NCBI RefSeq assembly: GCF_002104765.1 | Contig: NZ_NCXM01000023.1 | Coordinates: 1 to 64,000, forward strand | Origin: Mycolicibacterium vulneris | Lineage (GTDB): Bacteria > Actinomycetota > Actinomycetes > Mycobacteriales > Mycobacteriaceae | Direction: 5' to 3' | Length of the DNA: 64,000 nt | Part shown: positions 8,524 through 15,608 of the stretch, in pieces | Layout of the letters: each line of letters begins with the position of its first letter | Position numbering within the stretch: position 1 is the first letter of the stretch | Made by a program: the position numbers and the translations under genes | Notes under the pieces: model-generated | What the model was told of the DNA's origin: nothing | The model's input: the letters and a program-made list of their open reading frames with translations, nothing else | Databases searched by the model: none

Positions 8524-9915
8524 TCACGCATCGATACCCAGTCCGGCATCGCAGACCCGGCTGAACTCGGCGCGCATCGTCTCGACGTAGCGCAGGACGG
8601 ACCTGCGGGCGACGTCGGTGCCCGGGTAGGCGACCACCAGCTGCGTCTTGTCGTGCATGCGATTGACCCACATGCACACCGTTTCCGACAGCCGGTTATC
8701 GCCCCACACGCCGGCGCGCAGGCCGTCGAAGTAATCGCCGAACGGCAATTTGCGGATGTCGATGTAGGACAGCATCGGGACCGGACGGTCCGGGACCTCG
8801 ATGGGGTTCGACGTCGGGTCGGTGGATTCGAGCAGGTGGTAATACGGCACGGCGCCCAGGGCGGTGTTGCCGTCGAAGGATGCCTGGGCGGCGCTGACCA
8901 CCTCGTCGAACGACGCGCCGGCGGTCGGAATCGCCAACGGGACGAAACTGGCCAACCAGCCGACCGCCGTGGCGTGCGCGGGATCCCGTCGGTTGTCGAA
9001 CGGTGTGAGCCCGAAATAGGTTGCGGCGCCAGTCAACCGATGCTCCGTCAGTGCGGCGCAGGCGAACACGCCACCGCTGAAACGCGCACCCGCCGCACGG
9101 CACACCGCTTCGAATTGCCGGCCCTGCTCGTCATCGATCAGGTCGAATACGTCGATGGCTCCTGGTGTATCCGCCTTCGACTCACCCAGTTCCAGGGGAA
9201 ACTTCGGTAGCGCCCCATTGTTCGCTGCGAGAAAGGCCCGCCACGACTGGATTTCTGCTGATTCCTCGTTGAGGCCCCGGGTGTACGCATACTGGTTCGC
9301 GCTGTATCCGCGATGGCTCGGGGCGGGCGGCAGCGGATTTTCCGCCCTTAGCACCGCAGCGAAGTATATCGTCTGGATGTCGAGGAAGATCACGCCCGCC
9401 GACATGCCGTCGGCACGCAAATGGTCAACGGCGATATAGATGGTGAACCGGTCTTCCGCCTGAATGATGCCGAACGTGAAGCAATCCCATTGCAGCGGGT
9501 CGGGCGTATCGAGAAGCAATTTGCGGATCTGGGTCGGCGCCATCCTTCCGAGATCCGTTGGCGCCAAGGTGATTGTCGCAGGATCGGGAATGACATAGCG
9601 AATGATTTCGTCGTCGTCGCCGAAGGCAAAGCGGTCGTGGTAGGTGTCGTGCCGCCGCAGATGAGTATTGACGGCCTGCGTCATCGCGTCGATATCGCAC
9701 ACGCCGCTGATTTCCCAAGCCCCGATGCACAGCCGGGGGATATCACGGCCGCGGTTGACCTGGCGCCGGTAATAGCGAAGGTGCTGCGCTTGCTGATAAC
9801 TCACCGGGGCGGGATGGTGTTGCGCTTCGGCGGCGCGCCGGTAGGTGGCCGCGGTAGGGTACCAGGACACGACGGTGCCCTCGGCTGTCCAGTCCTCAAC
9901 CGTGCCCAAGAACAT
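8524..9915 (-). CDS. PapA-family acyltransferase (PapA1/A2/A3-like)
   Basis: This 463-residue protein belongs to the polyketide-associated acyltransferases. The opening FLGTVEDW, TEGTVVSW-like and PTAATYRRA-like elements match the PapA1/PapA2/PapA3 group, which acylate trehalose-based lipids such as sulfolipid and polyacyltrehalose. The catalytic motif reads DHLRADG near residue 162, keeping His, Asp and Gly of HHxxxDG with Asp in place of the first His, as I recall for this group. The Shine-Dalgarno GAAAGG sits six bases before the ATG at 9915. It leads a minus-strand operon with a two-domain permease, a second acyltransferase and a membrane protein. Unlike known pap loci, no polyketide synthase or MmpL gene is next to it. 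Confidence 0.8.
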   Translation of the reverse strand: MFLGTVEDWTAEGTVVSWYPTAATYRRAAEAQHHPAPVSYQQAQHLRYYRRQVNRGRDIPRLCIGAWEISGVCDIDAMTQAVNTHLRRHDTYHDRFAFGDDDEIIRYVIPDPATITLAPTDLGRMAPTQIRKLLLDTPDPLQWDCFTFGIIQAEDRFTIYIAVDHLRADGMSAGVIFLDIQTIYFAAVLRAENPLPPAPSHRGYSANQYAYTRGLNEESAEIQSWRAFLAANNGALPKFPLELGESKADTPGAIDVFDLIDDEQGRQFEAVCRAAGARFSGGVFACAALTEHRLTGAATYFGLTPFDNRRDPAHATAVGWLASFVPLAIPTAGASFDEVVSAAQASFDGNTALGAVPYYHLLESTDPTSNPIEVPDRPVPMLSYIDIRKLPFGDYFDGLRAGVWGDNRLSETVCMWVNRMHDKTQLVVAYPGTDVARRSVLRYVETMRAEFSRVCDAGLGIDA

Positions 9916-10402
9916 GCGCTACCTTTCGTCCGTCAGCTGGCGACGCCGGTTTGGATGACCTTAACGGCAACGCGCATGACTCGCTGAGTAAGTCGGTTGC
10001 CGAAGCGGTTGGGTTCCGTCGGCCCAGCAAGTTCCTTGCGGCGCGCGGTGCCGCCGGTGCACGCTGTTGGATGAGCTCGCTGCGATTTCGGTTGACGGTG
10101 CGCATGGCGTCAAGCAGCGCAAATAAATGACTCGGCGATCAACCCGCGGCGCAATCATAAAGTCCCCCTCGCGGGCTCGAGCTATCGCCCAGAAAGTTCT
10201 GTCAACCGATTGTGTGCTCGTGTGAGGTAGTCGGCAACGTGGGGTCAATTAATTTGCGCTTCGTTAACACGGAACTGCTACTCAAACGAGCATTTATCTC
10301 GACGTGATGGCCCAACCTGTCGATTCCCACCCACAAAGCAAGCGCAATCCTGGCGAGGCCAAACGTGACGCTGGCAGGCCCACCGGAACGGCGCTTCGGT
10401 TA

Positions 10403-10420
10403 CCATACCGTGATGTATGG
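10403..10420. promoter_or_regulatory. 18-bp dyad, candidate operator
   Basis: Perfect arms CCATAC and GTATGG are separated by six bases, the size of a typical dimeric repressor site (TetR, MarR or PadR type). The right arm overlaps the start of a small open frame at 10413. The bound protein is unknown. Confidence 0.4.
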
Positions 10421-10538
10421 CCGTATTGGAATAGTGTCCGCGAAAGATTCATGGGCCGATAAATCGGGCAAACGATTAAGCGAGGCTCAAAAGCGCCGCG
10501 GCGCTAGGGACTACGCCGACAAATGGCGACGTCGATAG
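10413..10538 (+). CDS. Possible small basic protein (41 aa)
   Basis: An ATG at 10413 opens a 41-codon frame ending in TAG at 10538. The product is very basic and charged, with segments SAKDSWADKSGKRL and RRGARDYADKWRRR that would form an amphipathic or nucleic-acid-binding helix. There is no Shine-Dalgarno sequence, and the ATG lies inside an 18-base dyad. It could be a leaderless small protein or simply chance. I do not recognise it. Confidence 0.2.
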   Translation: MYGRIGIVSAKDSWADKSGKRLSEAQKRRGARDYADKWRRR

Positions 10539-10891
10539 GGAAGATCGGCGATAAGCCGAAGCGCCGCCAGCAAACTGTGACCTAGGGTGATCCCGACGTA
10601 ATGGACCAGAAAACGAAGAGCGCACAACGGGTTACGCGCAGGTTAACACGGGGAGCGCCCGAAATCCCGTGCGCCAGCAGGATAGACATCGCAGGCCGCT
10701 TAACAGCGTGTAGTTCTCGTCATGGTGAGCAGAGACTCCGCCGGTAGCGCGCAGGACGCAACGTCTCGGGCGGCCCGACCTACGGCGGCGCACCCCGACG
10801 GCGGCCACCCGCAGACAAAGCGTCCTCCGATGGTCGATGATGGTCGGGACAACCCGTCGTTTCTCGTCACCGTGAATCTTCGAAAGAACGG

Positions 10892-12565
10892 ATGTTGACG
10901 ATGCCCGATGAGCTGCGCGGTACGGCTAGACTGTTCGATGCGTTGACCACCAAAGGCACCGCCTTCACCGAATCCGAGCGCCAGCGGTTGGGGCTCTTGG
11001 GACTGCTGCCGACGACCGTCAAGACGCTGGAGCAGCAAGCCGAGCACTGCTGGCACGAATTCTCCACTCGGCGCAACGATCTCGACAAACACATCTATCT
11101 GCGGGCACTGCAGGACCGCAACGAGACGTTGTTCTACCGGGTGCTGCGTGATCACATCCCCGAGGCGCTGCCGATCGTCTACACCCCCACCGTGGGTGAC
11201 GCCTGCCAGCGTTTCAGTGAGATCTACCGGCGGCCGCGAGGACTGTTCGTTTCCTACGCCGAGGGTGACTGCCTGGACGAGGTGCTGAACAACCGGCCGC
11301 AGCGCGACGTCGATGTGATCGTGGTGACGGACGGGCAGCGCATCCTCGGCCTGGGTGATCAGGGCATCGGCGGGATGGGTATCCCGATCGGAAAGCTCTC
11401 CCTCTACACCCTGATCGGCGGGATCGATCCCGCGCGCACCCTTCCGATCGTGCTCGACGTAGGTACCGACAACAGCGAACTTCTCGACGATCCGCAATAC
11501 CTGGGCTGGCGGCACCGGCGCATCGACGACGACGATTACTACGCCTTCATCGACAAGTTCGTCACCGCGGTGCGCAAGCATCTGCCCAATGTGCTGCTGC
11601 AGTGGGAGGACTTCGCCACGACGCATGCGCTGCCGATCCTGGCCCGCTACCGCGACAAGCTCCTCACCTTCAACGACGACATCCAGGGGACGGCCGCCGT
11701 CGCCGTTGGAGCGCTGCACGGCGCCGCCAAAGTCGCCGGCCGCCCGCTCTCGCGGCAACAGGTCGTCATGCTCGGCGCCGGCTCGGCCGGCATCGGAGTG
11801 CTCGACATGATTCGCCGGCAGATGATGACCGAAGGCTTGTCCGAACAGGAAGCCTCGCAGCGCATTTGGGTTGTCGACGTAGTCGGCCTGCTCACCGATG
11901 ACCGCACCGACCTGTCCGACGCGCAGCGCGCATTCGCCCAGCCGGCCGGCCGCGTTGCGGAATGGGGTCTTTCCGGGCCCGCCCAGCTCGCCGACGTCGT
12001 CCACCATGTCGACGCGGGTGTGCTGCTCGGCCTGTCGACCGCGGCGGGCGCCTTCACCGAGAGCATCGTGCGCGAGCTCGCCGACAAGACCGAGCGGCCG
12101 ATCATCTTCCCGCTCTCCAACCCGACGAGCCGCGCCGAGGCGCACCCCGCGGAATTGGATCAGTGGACCGACGGGCGCGCCTTGATCGCCACCGGCTCAC
12201 CGTTCGCGCCGCTACACCGAAATGGCGTGGAACGCCCAGTGGCCCAATGCAATAACGTCTATATCTTCCCCGCGATGGGACTGGCCGTGACCGCGGCTCA
12301 GGCGACGCGGGTCACCGACGAGATGATGCGGGTCGCCGCCGAGACCTTGGGCGAGGCATCGCCGGCCCTCGCCGATCCCGACCAGCCGCTGCTGCCCGCA
12401 TGGTCGGACGTGCCCGATATCGCGGTGCGGATCGCGCACGCCGTCGCCGTGCAGGCCATCGCGGACGGCGTCGCCCCGACGCGCAGCGACGCTGAACTCA
12501 CCCAACGCATCACGCAGGTGCGTTGGGTCCCCGAATATCCTGCCTCGGGGGACACCACCGGCTAG
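10892..12565 (+). CDS. mez: NAD-dependent malic enzyme
   Basis: This 557-residue enzyme would decarboxylate malate oxidatively to pyruvate, linking the TCA cycle with pyruvate and lipid synthesis. Malic enzyme hallmarks are present: PIVYTPTVGDACQRFSE near residue 90, the GLGDQGIGGMGIPIGKL block near residue 152, DVGTDN near 188, an NDD(I)QGTAAV metal/substrate segment near 262, a Rossmann GAGSAGIG near 295, and IFPLSNPTSRAE near 410. Length matches the Mez family (about 550). The start could be ATG 10892 or ATG 10901; the SD is weak for either. It resembles M. tuberculosis Mez in the motifs but diverges elsewhere, so it may be a paralogue rather than the orthologue. Confidence 0.9.
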   Translation: MLTMPDELRGTARLFDALTTKGTAFTESERQRLGLLGLLPTTVKTLEQQAEHCWHEFSTRRNDLDKHIYLRALQDRNETLFYRVLRDHIPEALPIVYTPTVGDACQRFSEIYRRPRGLFVSYAEGDCLDEVLNNRPQRDVDVIVVTDGQRILGLGDQGIGGMGIPIGKLSLYTLIGGIDPARTLPIVLDVGTDNSELLDDPQYLGWRHRRIDDDDYYAFIDKFVTAVRKHLPNVLLQWEDFATTHALPILARYRDKLLTFNDDIQGTAAVAVGALHGAAKVAGRPLSRQQVVMLGAGSAGIGVLDMIRRQMMTEGLSEQEASQRIWVVDVVGLLTDDRTDLSDAQRAFAQPAGRVAEWGLSGPAQLADVVHHVDAGVLLGLSTAAGAFTESIVRELADKTERPIIFPLSNPTSRAEAHPAELDQWTDGRALIATGSPFAPLHRNGVERPVAQCNNVYIFPAMGLAVTAAQATRVTDEMMRVAAETLGEASPALADPDQPLLPAWSDVPDIAVRIAHAVAVQAIADGVAPTRSDAELTQRITQVRWVPEYPASGDTTG

Positions 12566-12624
12566 TAGGCGTCGCACAGGTAGCGGTGCGTCGGCCCGCA
12601 TGCGCGGCGCGCCTCCTTCGGCCA

Positions 12625-12645
12625 TCACTTCGACTGTCGAAGTGA
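12625..12645. promoter_or_regulatory. 21-bp near-perfect palindrome
   Basis: Ten-base perfect arms TCACTTCGAC and GTCGAAGTGA flank a single T. No T-tract follows, so an intrinsic terminator for the malic enzyme gene (ending 60 bases upstream) is less likely than an operator for the downstream PPE gene. I do not recognise the motif as a known mycobacterial regulator site. Confidence 0.5.
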
Positions 12646-12675
12646 CGTACCGCCGGTTACGGATACCGACCGCGC

Positions 12676-12691
12676 TGTGAGTATGTTCACT
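12676..12691. promoter_or_regulatory. CRP-like (Rv3676-type) binding site
   Basis: TGTGA-GTATGT-TCACT fits the CRP/FNR consensus TGTGA-N6-TCACA with only the last base different. It lies about 210 bases upstream of the PPE gene at 12903 and could mediate cAMP-responsive control of it. The assignment rests on the motif only. Confidence 0.45.
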
Positions 12692-12902
12692 TTCCGCTTT
12701 GCGCCAGTCATGGCCGTGGACAACGACTTTGGCGACCGCATGGAAATACCAGCGCAGCAGCGTAATCGGCGAACCGTGCCGAGCGGACGCCGCTACCGGC
12801 GCCGATGCGGCAAGCAGGATTGAGAATTGAGAGCACGTGGTACCAAGGGGAACGTGAGCGGGGGCCAGACGACCGACGCCCCCACGATCCCAGAGGAACT
12901 CA

Positions 12903-14240
12903 ATGCACTTCGCGGTATTGCCGCCGGAGGTCAATTCCGGCCGCATGTACGCAGGCCCCGGCGCGGGGTCGCTGCTGGCCGCAGCGACGGCGTGGGACGA
13001 CCTGGCCAATGAGCTGCACACCACGGCGGCCAACATCGAATCGGTGATCTCGGGGCTTACCAGTGAGCCGTGGCAGGGGCCTTCCGCGGCGGCGACGGCG
13101 GCGGCGGCCACACCGCTTGTGGCCTGGCTGAACGCCGCCGCTGAGCAGGCCACACAAGCCGGCGCTCAGGCCAACGCCGCTGCGACGGCCTATGAGTCGG
13201 CGTATGCGGCGACGGTGCACCCGTCGGTGATCGCGGCCAACCGTTCCCAGTTGTCGTCACTGGTCGCCACGAATCTGCTTGGCCAGAACACGCCGGCGAT
13301 CGCGGCCACCGAGGTCGCCTACGGCGAAATGTGGGCCCAGGACGTCGCCGCGATGTACGGCTATGCGGGCGCCTCACACGCGGCCTCGCAGGTGACACCG
13401 TTCACCCCGCCCAAGCAGACGACCAATCAGGGCGGGCTGGCCGCGCAGACGGCGGCGACGACACAGGCCGCCGGTACCTCGGCCGGACACGTGCAGTCGG
13501 CGCTGTCGGGCAACACGATGTCCGCGGTGCCGAACGCGCTGCAAAGCCTCACCATGTCGTCGTCGGCGTCCTCGGGGCTGAGCGACTTCTCCAGCTTCAT
13601 GAACCCCTACAACCTGGTGTCGCTCGGCTCTGCAGTCCTCGGCAATGGCACCGGGTTGATCGGGGTATCGGGGGCCGCGGGATTCATTTCCGACACCGAG
13701 CACAAAATTGCGGAGCCAGGCACGAAGTTGAAGGCCGCGCCGGAAAGGCCGCAGGGTCCGGCAGTTTCGCGCTCGGCCGGAAAAGCGGCGACGGTGTCCT
13801 CGGGAATGGGGCGCGCGAACTCGTTGGGCGGCCTGTCGGTGCCGCAGGGGTGGTCCGCGGCGGCACCGGAAGTGCGCCTCACCGCGCTACAGTCGCCCAC
13901 CGCCGGTGCCGTTCCGTCGTCCCGTGCGGGCTCTGGCCTGTTCAGCGGTCAAATGCCCCTGTTCGGTGGTGCGCCGCTGATGGCGATGCCCGGGCGCGGC
14001 ACATCCGATTCCCGGGGTCGCCAACCGGCCGCCACGAGCGACGCGCCCGGCCGCCAGGTGCCCGCGGGGGCGGCCCTGCAAGAGCGCAGGCAGTCGACGC
14101 GCAACGCTTCGACCGACGCCGCCGCCGAGCTACGCGAAATCACCGACGTGCTAGGTAAACTCGCCGAGCTGCGAGCCACCGGCGCGCTGACCGACACCGA
14201 ATTCGCCGAACAAAAGCAACGCCTGCTAGGCACCGGCTAG
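12903..14240 (+). CDS. PPE-SVP family protein with C-terminal SHOCT-like segment
   Basis: This 445-residue PPE protein begins MHFAVLPPEVNSGRMYAGPG, the canonical PPE start, and carries the helical PPE domain to about residue 175 with the WxG-like turn SEPWQGPSA near residue 60. The PPE-SVP motif GGLSVPQGW lies near residue 308. After a Ser/Ala-rich linker, the last 37 residues contain DVLGKLAELRATGALTDTEF and EQKQRLL, a good fit to the SHOCT short C-terminal oligomerisation domain. That fusion is unusual for a PPE protein. PPE proteins are normally secreted through ESX systems with a PE partner; no PE gene is adjacent. The start has GAGGAA five bases upstream. A CRP-like site and a long palindrome lie in the 337-base upstream gap. 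Confidence 0.9.
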   Translation: MHFAVLPPEVNSGRMYAGPGAGSLLAAATAWDDLANELHTTAANIESVISGLTSEPWQGPSAAATAAAATPLVAWLNAAAEQATQAGAQANAAATAYESAYAATVHPSVIAANRSQLSSLVATNLLGQNTPAIAATEVAYGEMWAQDVAAMYGYAGASHAASQVTPFTPPKQTTNQGGLAAQTAATTQAAGTSAGHVQSALSGNTMSAVPNALQSLTMSSSASSGLSDFSSFMNPYNLVSLGSAVLGNGTGLIGVSGAAGFISDTEHKIAEPGTKLKAAPERPQGPAVSRSAGKAATVSSGMGRANSLGGLSVPQGWSAAAPEVRLTALQSPTAGAVPSSRAGSGLFSGQMPLFGGAPLMAMPGRGTSDSRGRQPAATSDAPGRQVPAGAALQERRQSTRNASTDAAAELREITDVLGKLAELRATGALTDTEFAEQKQRLLGTG

Positions 14241-14304
14241 CCACGTCCTGAGTGCCCGTCACCCGTCGGAGCGGCGGGCCGTCAGGCGTCCCAGCACCAC
14301 GTGG

Positions 14305-14317
14305 TATCTTTGCCGAC
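14305..14317 (+). promoter_or_regulatory. Candidate -10 box of the leaderless aroG attenuator transcript
   Basis: TATCTT at 14305-14310 lies seven bases before the GTG at 14318. With the usual 6-8 base distance from -10 box to start site, transcription would begin at the GTG itself, giving a leaderless mRNA, which is common in mycobacteria. No -35 element is obvious. Confidence 0.45.
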
Positions 14318-14392
14318 GTGAATATCGGCGTGCGCGCGTATTGGCGCTTTATCGTGGCTCCGGGTGGAGCCAGCGATGCAGCGTCTGGTTGA
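14318..14392 (+). CDS. Aromatic leader peptide (24 aa) of the aroG attenuator
   Basis: GTG at 14318 opens a 24-codon frame that stops at TGA 14390-14392. Codons 7-11 encode Ala-Tyr-Trp-Arg-Phe, so all three aromatic amino acids fall within four adjacent codons (14339-14350). This is the signature of a ribosome-mediated attenuation leader. The gene downstream makes DAHP, the first intermediate of aromatic biosynthesis, and an intrinsic terminator lies in between. There is no Shine-Dalgarno sequence, but the candidate -10 box placement fits a leaderless start. A shortage of charged aromatic tRNAs would stall the ribosome at 14339-14350 and change which downstream hairpin forms. Confidence 0.7.
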   Translation: MNIGVRAYWRFIVAPGGASDAASG

Positions 14393-14420
14393 CGCAACCG
14401 CACGACTGATACCCGGAGCC
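14356..14420 (+). promoter_or_regulatory. Alternative pairing region of the aroG attenuator
   Basis: Several mutually exclusive pairings are readable. GGCTCC/GGAGCC (14356-14361 with 14366-14371) makes a local hairpin. GGCTCCGGGT (14356-14365) is exactly complementary over ten bases to ACCCGGAGCC (14411-14420). CAGCGA and GCAGCG (14371-14383) can pair with the terminator 3' arm (14438-14444), which would act as an antiterminator. A ribosome stalled at the aromatic codons would mask the first segment and leave 14371-14383 free. Energies were not computed. Confidence 0.55.
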
Positions 14421-14422
14421 CG

Positions 14423-14455
14423 GCAGTGACCACAAGGTCGCTGCTTTTCGTTTTT
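14423..14455 (+). terminator. Intrinsic terminator of the aroG attenuator
   Basis: Stem GCAGTGACC (14423-14431) with GGTCGCTGC (14436-14444) gives nine pairs including one G-U, closed by the loop ACAA. It is followed by the T-rich run TTTTCGTTTTT. It lies between the leader peptide stop and the aroG start, the expected place for an attenuator. Confidence 0.75.
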
Positions 14456-14516
14456 CAGGGCATCGGGAACCAGCGGGCGTGCCCTGGGAGCCAGCAGAGA
14501 AAGGCACACACCCTCC

Positions 14517-15578
14517 ATGTCCATCATCAATTGCGAGACGGCGACCATCGATACGTCCGATCATCGGATCGTTTCGTTCCGGGAACTCTCGGCGCCCGCC
14601 GTGATCCGCACCGAGCTGCCGTTGACGGCGCCGCGTGCCCAGGCCGTGCAGTGCGATCGCGAGGAGATTTCGGCGATCCTGGCCGGTGGTGACGACCGGC
14701 TGTTACTGGTGGTCGGCCCGTGCTCGGTGCACGATCCCGTCGCCGCACTCGATTACGCGCGCCGGCTCGCGCCGCTTGCCGCCGAGTACGCAGATCGGCT
14801 GAAGATCGTGATGCGGGTCTACTTCGAGAAACCACGCACCACCATCGGCTGGAAGGGACTCATCAACGATCCCAACATGGATGGCAGCTTCGACGTCGAA
14901 CGCGGCATCCGGATCGCGCGCGGCCTGCTGCTCGACATCATCGACGTGGGCCTGCCGGTGGGATGTGAATTCCTGGAGCCCACCAGTCCGCAGTACATCG
15001 CCGACGCCGTCGCCTGGGGGGCGATCGGCGCCCGGACCACCGAGTCGCAGGTGCACCGGCAGTTGGCGTCCGGCCTGTCGATGCCCGTCGGATTCAAGAA
15101 CGGCACCGACGGCAACATCCAGGTCGCCATCGACGGCGTCAAAGCCGCTGCGGCACCGCACCATTTCTTCGGCACCGACAACGTCGGTCGCGCGGCCGTC
15201 GTGCAGACTATGGGAAATCCCGACTGCCACGTGATCCTTCGGGGCGGCACCGCGGGGCCCAACTACGACGCCGTGTCGGTGGCCACCGCCATCGAACGGC
15301 TGAGCAAGGCGGGGCTTTCCCCGCAGGTCATGCTTGACTGCTCGCACGCCAACTCCGCCAAAGACCATGTGCGCCAGGCCGAAGTCACGGCCGAGGTGGC
15401 CGCACGCCTGGCCGCCGGCGAGCGCGGTATCGCAGGTCTGATGCTGGAAAGCTTCCTGGTGGCCGGTGCGCAATCGCTCGGCGGCGAGCTGACCTATGGC
15501 CAATCGGTGACCGATCAGTGCATGGACTTCCGGACTACGGCGGGCTTGCTCGCCGACCTCTACGCGGCGATGGCCTGA
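14517..15578 (+). CDS. aroG: Class I DAHP synthase (AroF/G/H type)
   Basis: This 353-residue enzyme condenses phosphoenolpyruvate and erythrose-4-phosphate to DAHP, the first step to chorismate. Class I-alpha motifs are clear: LLLVVGPCSVHDP near residue 65, MRVYFEKPRTTIGWKG near residue 100, GARTTESQVHRQLASGLSMP near 180, KNGTDGNIQVA near 205, and DCSHANS near 283. Length matches the enterobacterial AroG/F/H type. M. tuberculosis, from memory, uses only a class II enzyme, so a class I gene here is additional or alternative. A leader peptide and terminator upstream predict control by Tyr, Trp and Phe supply. Its 3' end is 30 bases from the convergent mbtA; chorismate is the precursor of the salicylate that MbtA activates, so it may also feed mycobactin synthesis. 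Start ATG 14517, with AGAAAGG upstream. Confidence 0.93.
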   Translation: MSIINCETATIDTSDHRIVSFRELSAPAVIRTELPLTAPRAQAVQCDREEISAILAGGDDRLLLVVGPCSVHDPVAALDYARRLAPLAAEYADRLKIVMRVYFEKPRTTIGWKGLINDPNMDGSFDVERGIRIARGLLLDIIDVGLPVGCEFLEPTSPQYIADAVAWGAIGARTTESQVHRQLASGLSMPVGFKNGTDGNIQVAIDGVKAAAAPHHFFGTDNVGRAAVVQTMGNPDCHVILRGGTAGPNYDAVSVATAIERLSKAGLSPQVMLDCSHANSAKDHVRQAEVTAEVAARLAAGERGIAGLMLESFLVAGAQSLGGELTYGQSVTDQCMDFRTTAGLLADLYAAMA

Positions 15579-15608
15579 TCGCGGACGACGGCAGAAGCGC
15601 GCGCGGCC

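Larger units (their letters stand above)
9916..10891. other. Long intergenic region, papA-like operon / malic enzyme
   Basis: Nearly one kilobase separates the divergent PapA-like and malic enzyme genes. A 95-codon minus-strand frame at 9961-10248 has no recognisable features and is not called. The stretch around 10240-10300 is AT-richer than its surroundings and may hold the papA-like promoter. It also contains an 18-base dyad and a small basic open frame, listed separately. No RNA gene was recognised. Confidence 0.5.

Noticed and set aside
9961..10248. 95-codon minus-strand frame upstream of the PapA-like gene
   Set aside because: No ribosome binding site or family features; likely chance in GC-rich DNA.
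12212..13153. 313-codon minus-strand frame over mez 3' end and PPE 5' end
   Set aside because: It is antisense to two well-supported genes and has no domain; typical of GC-rich shadow frames.
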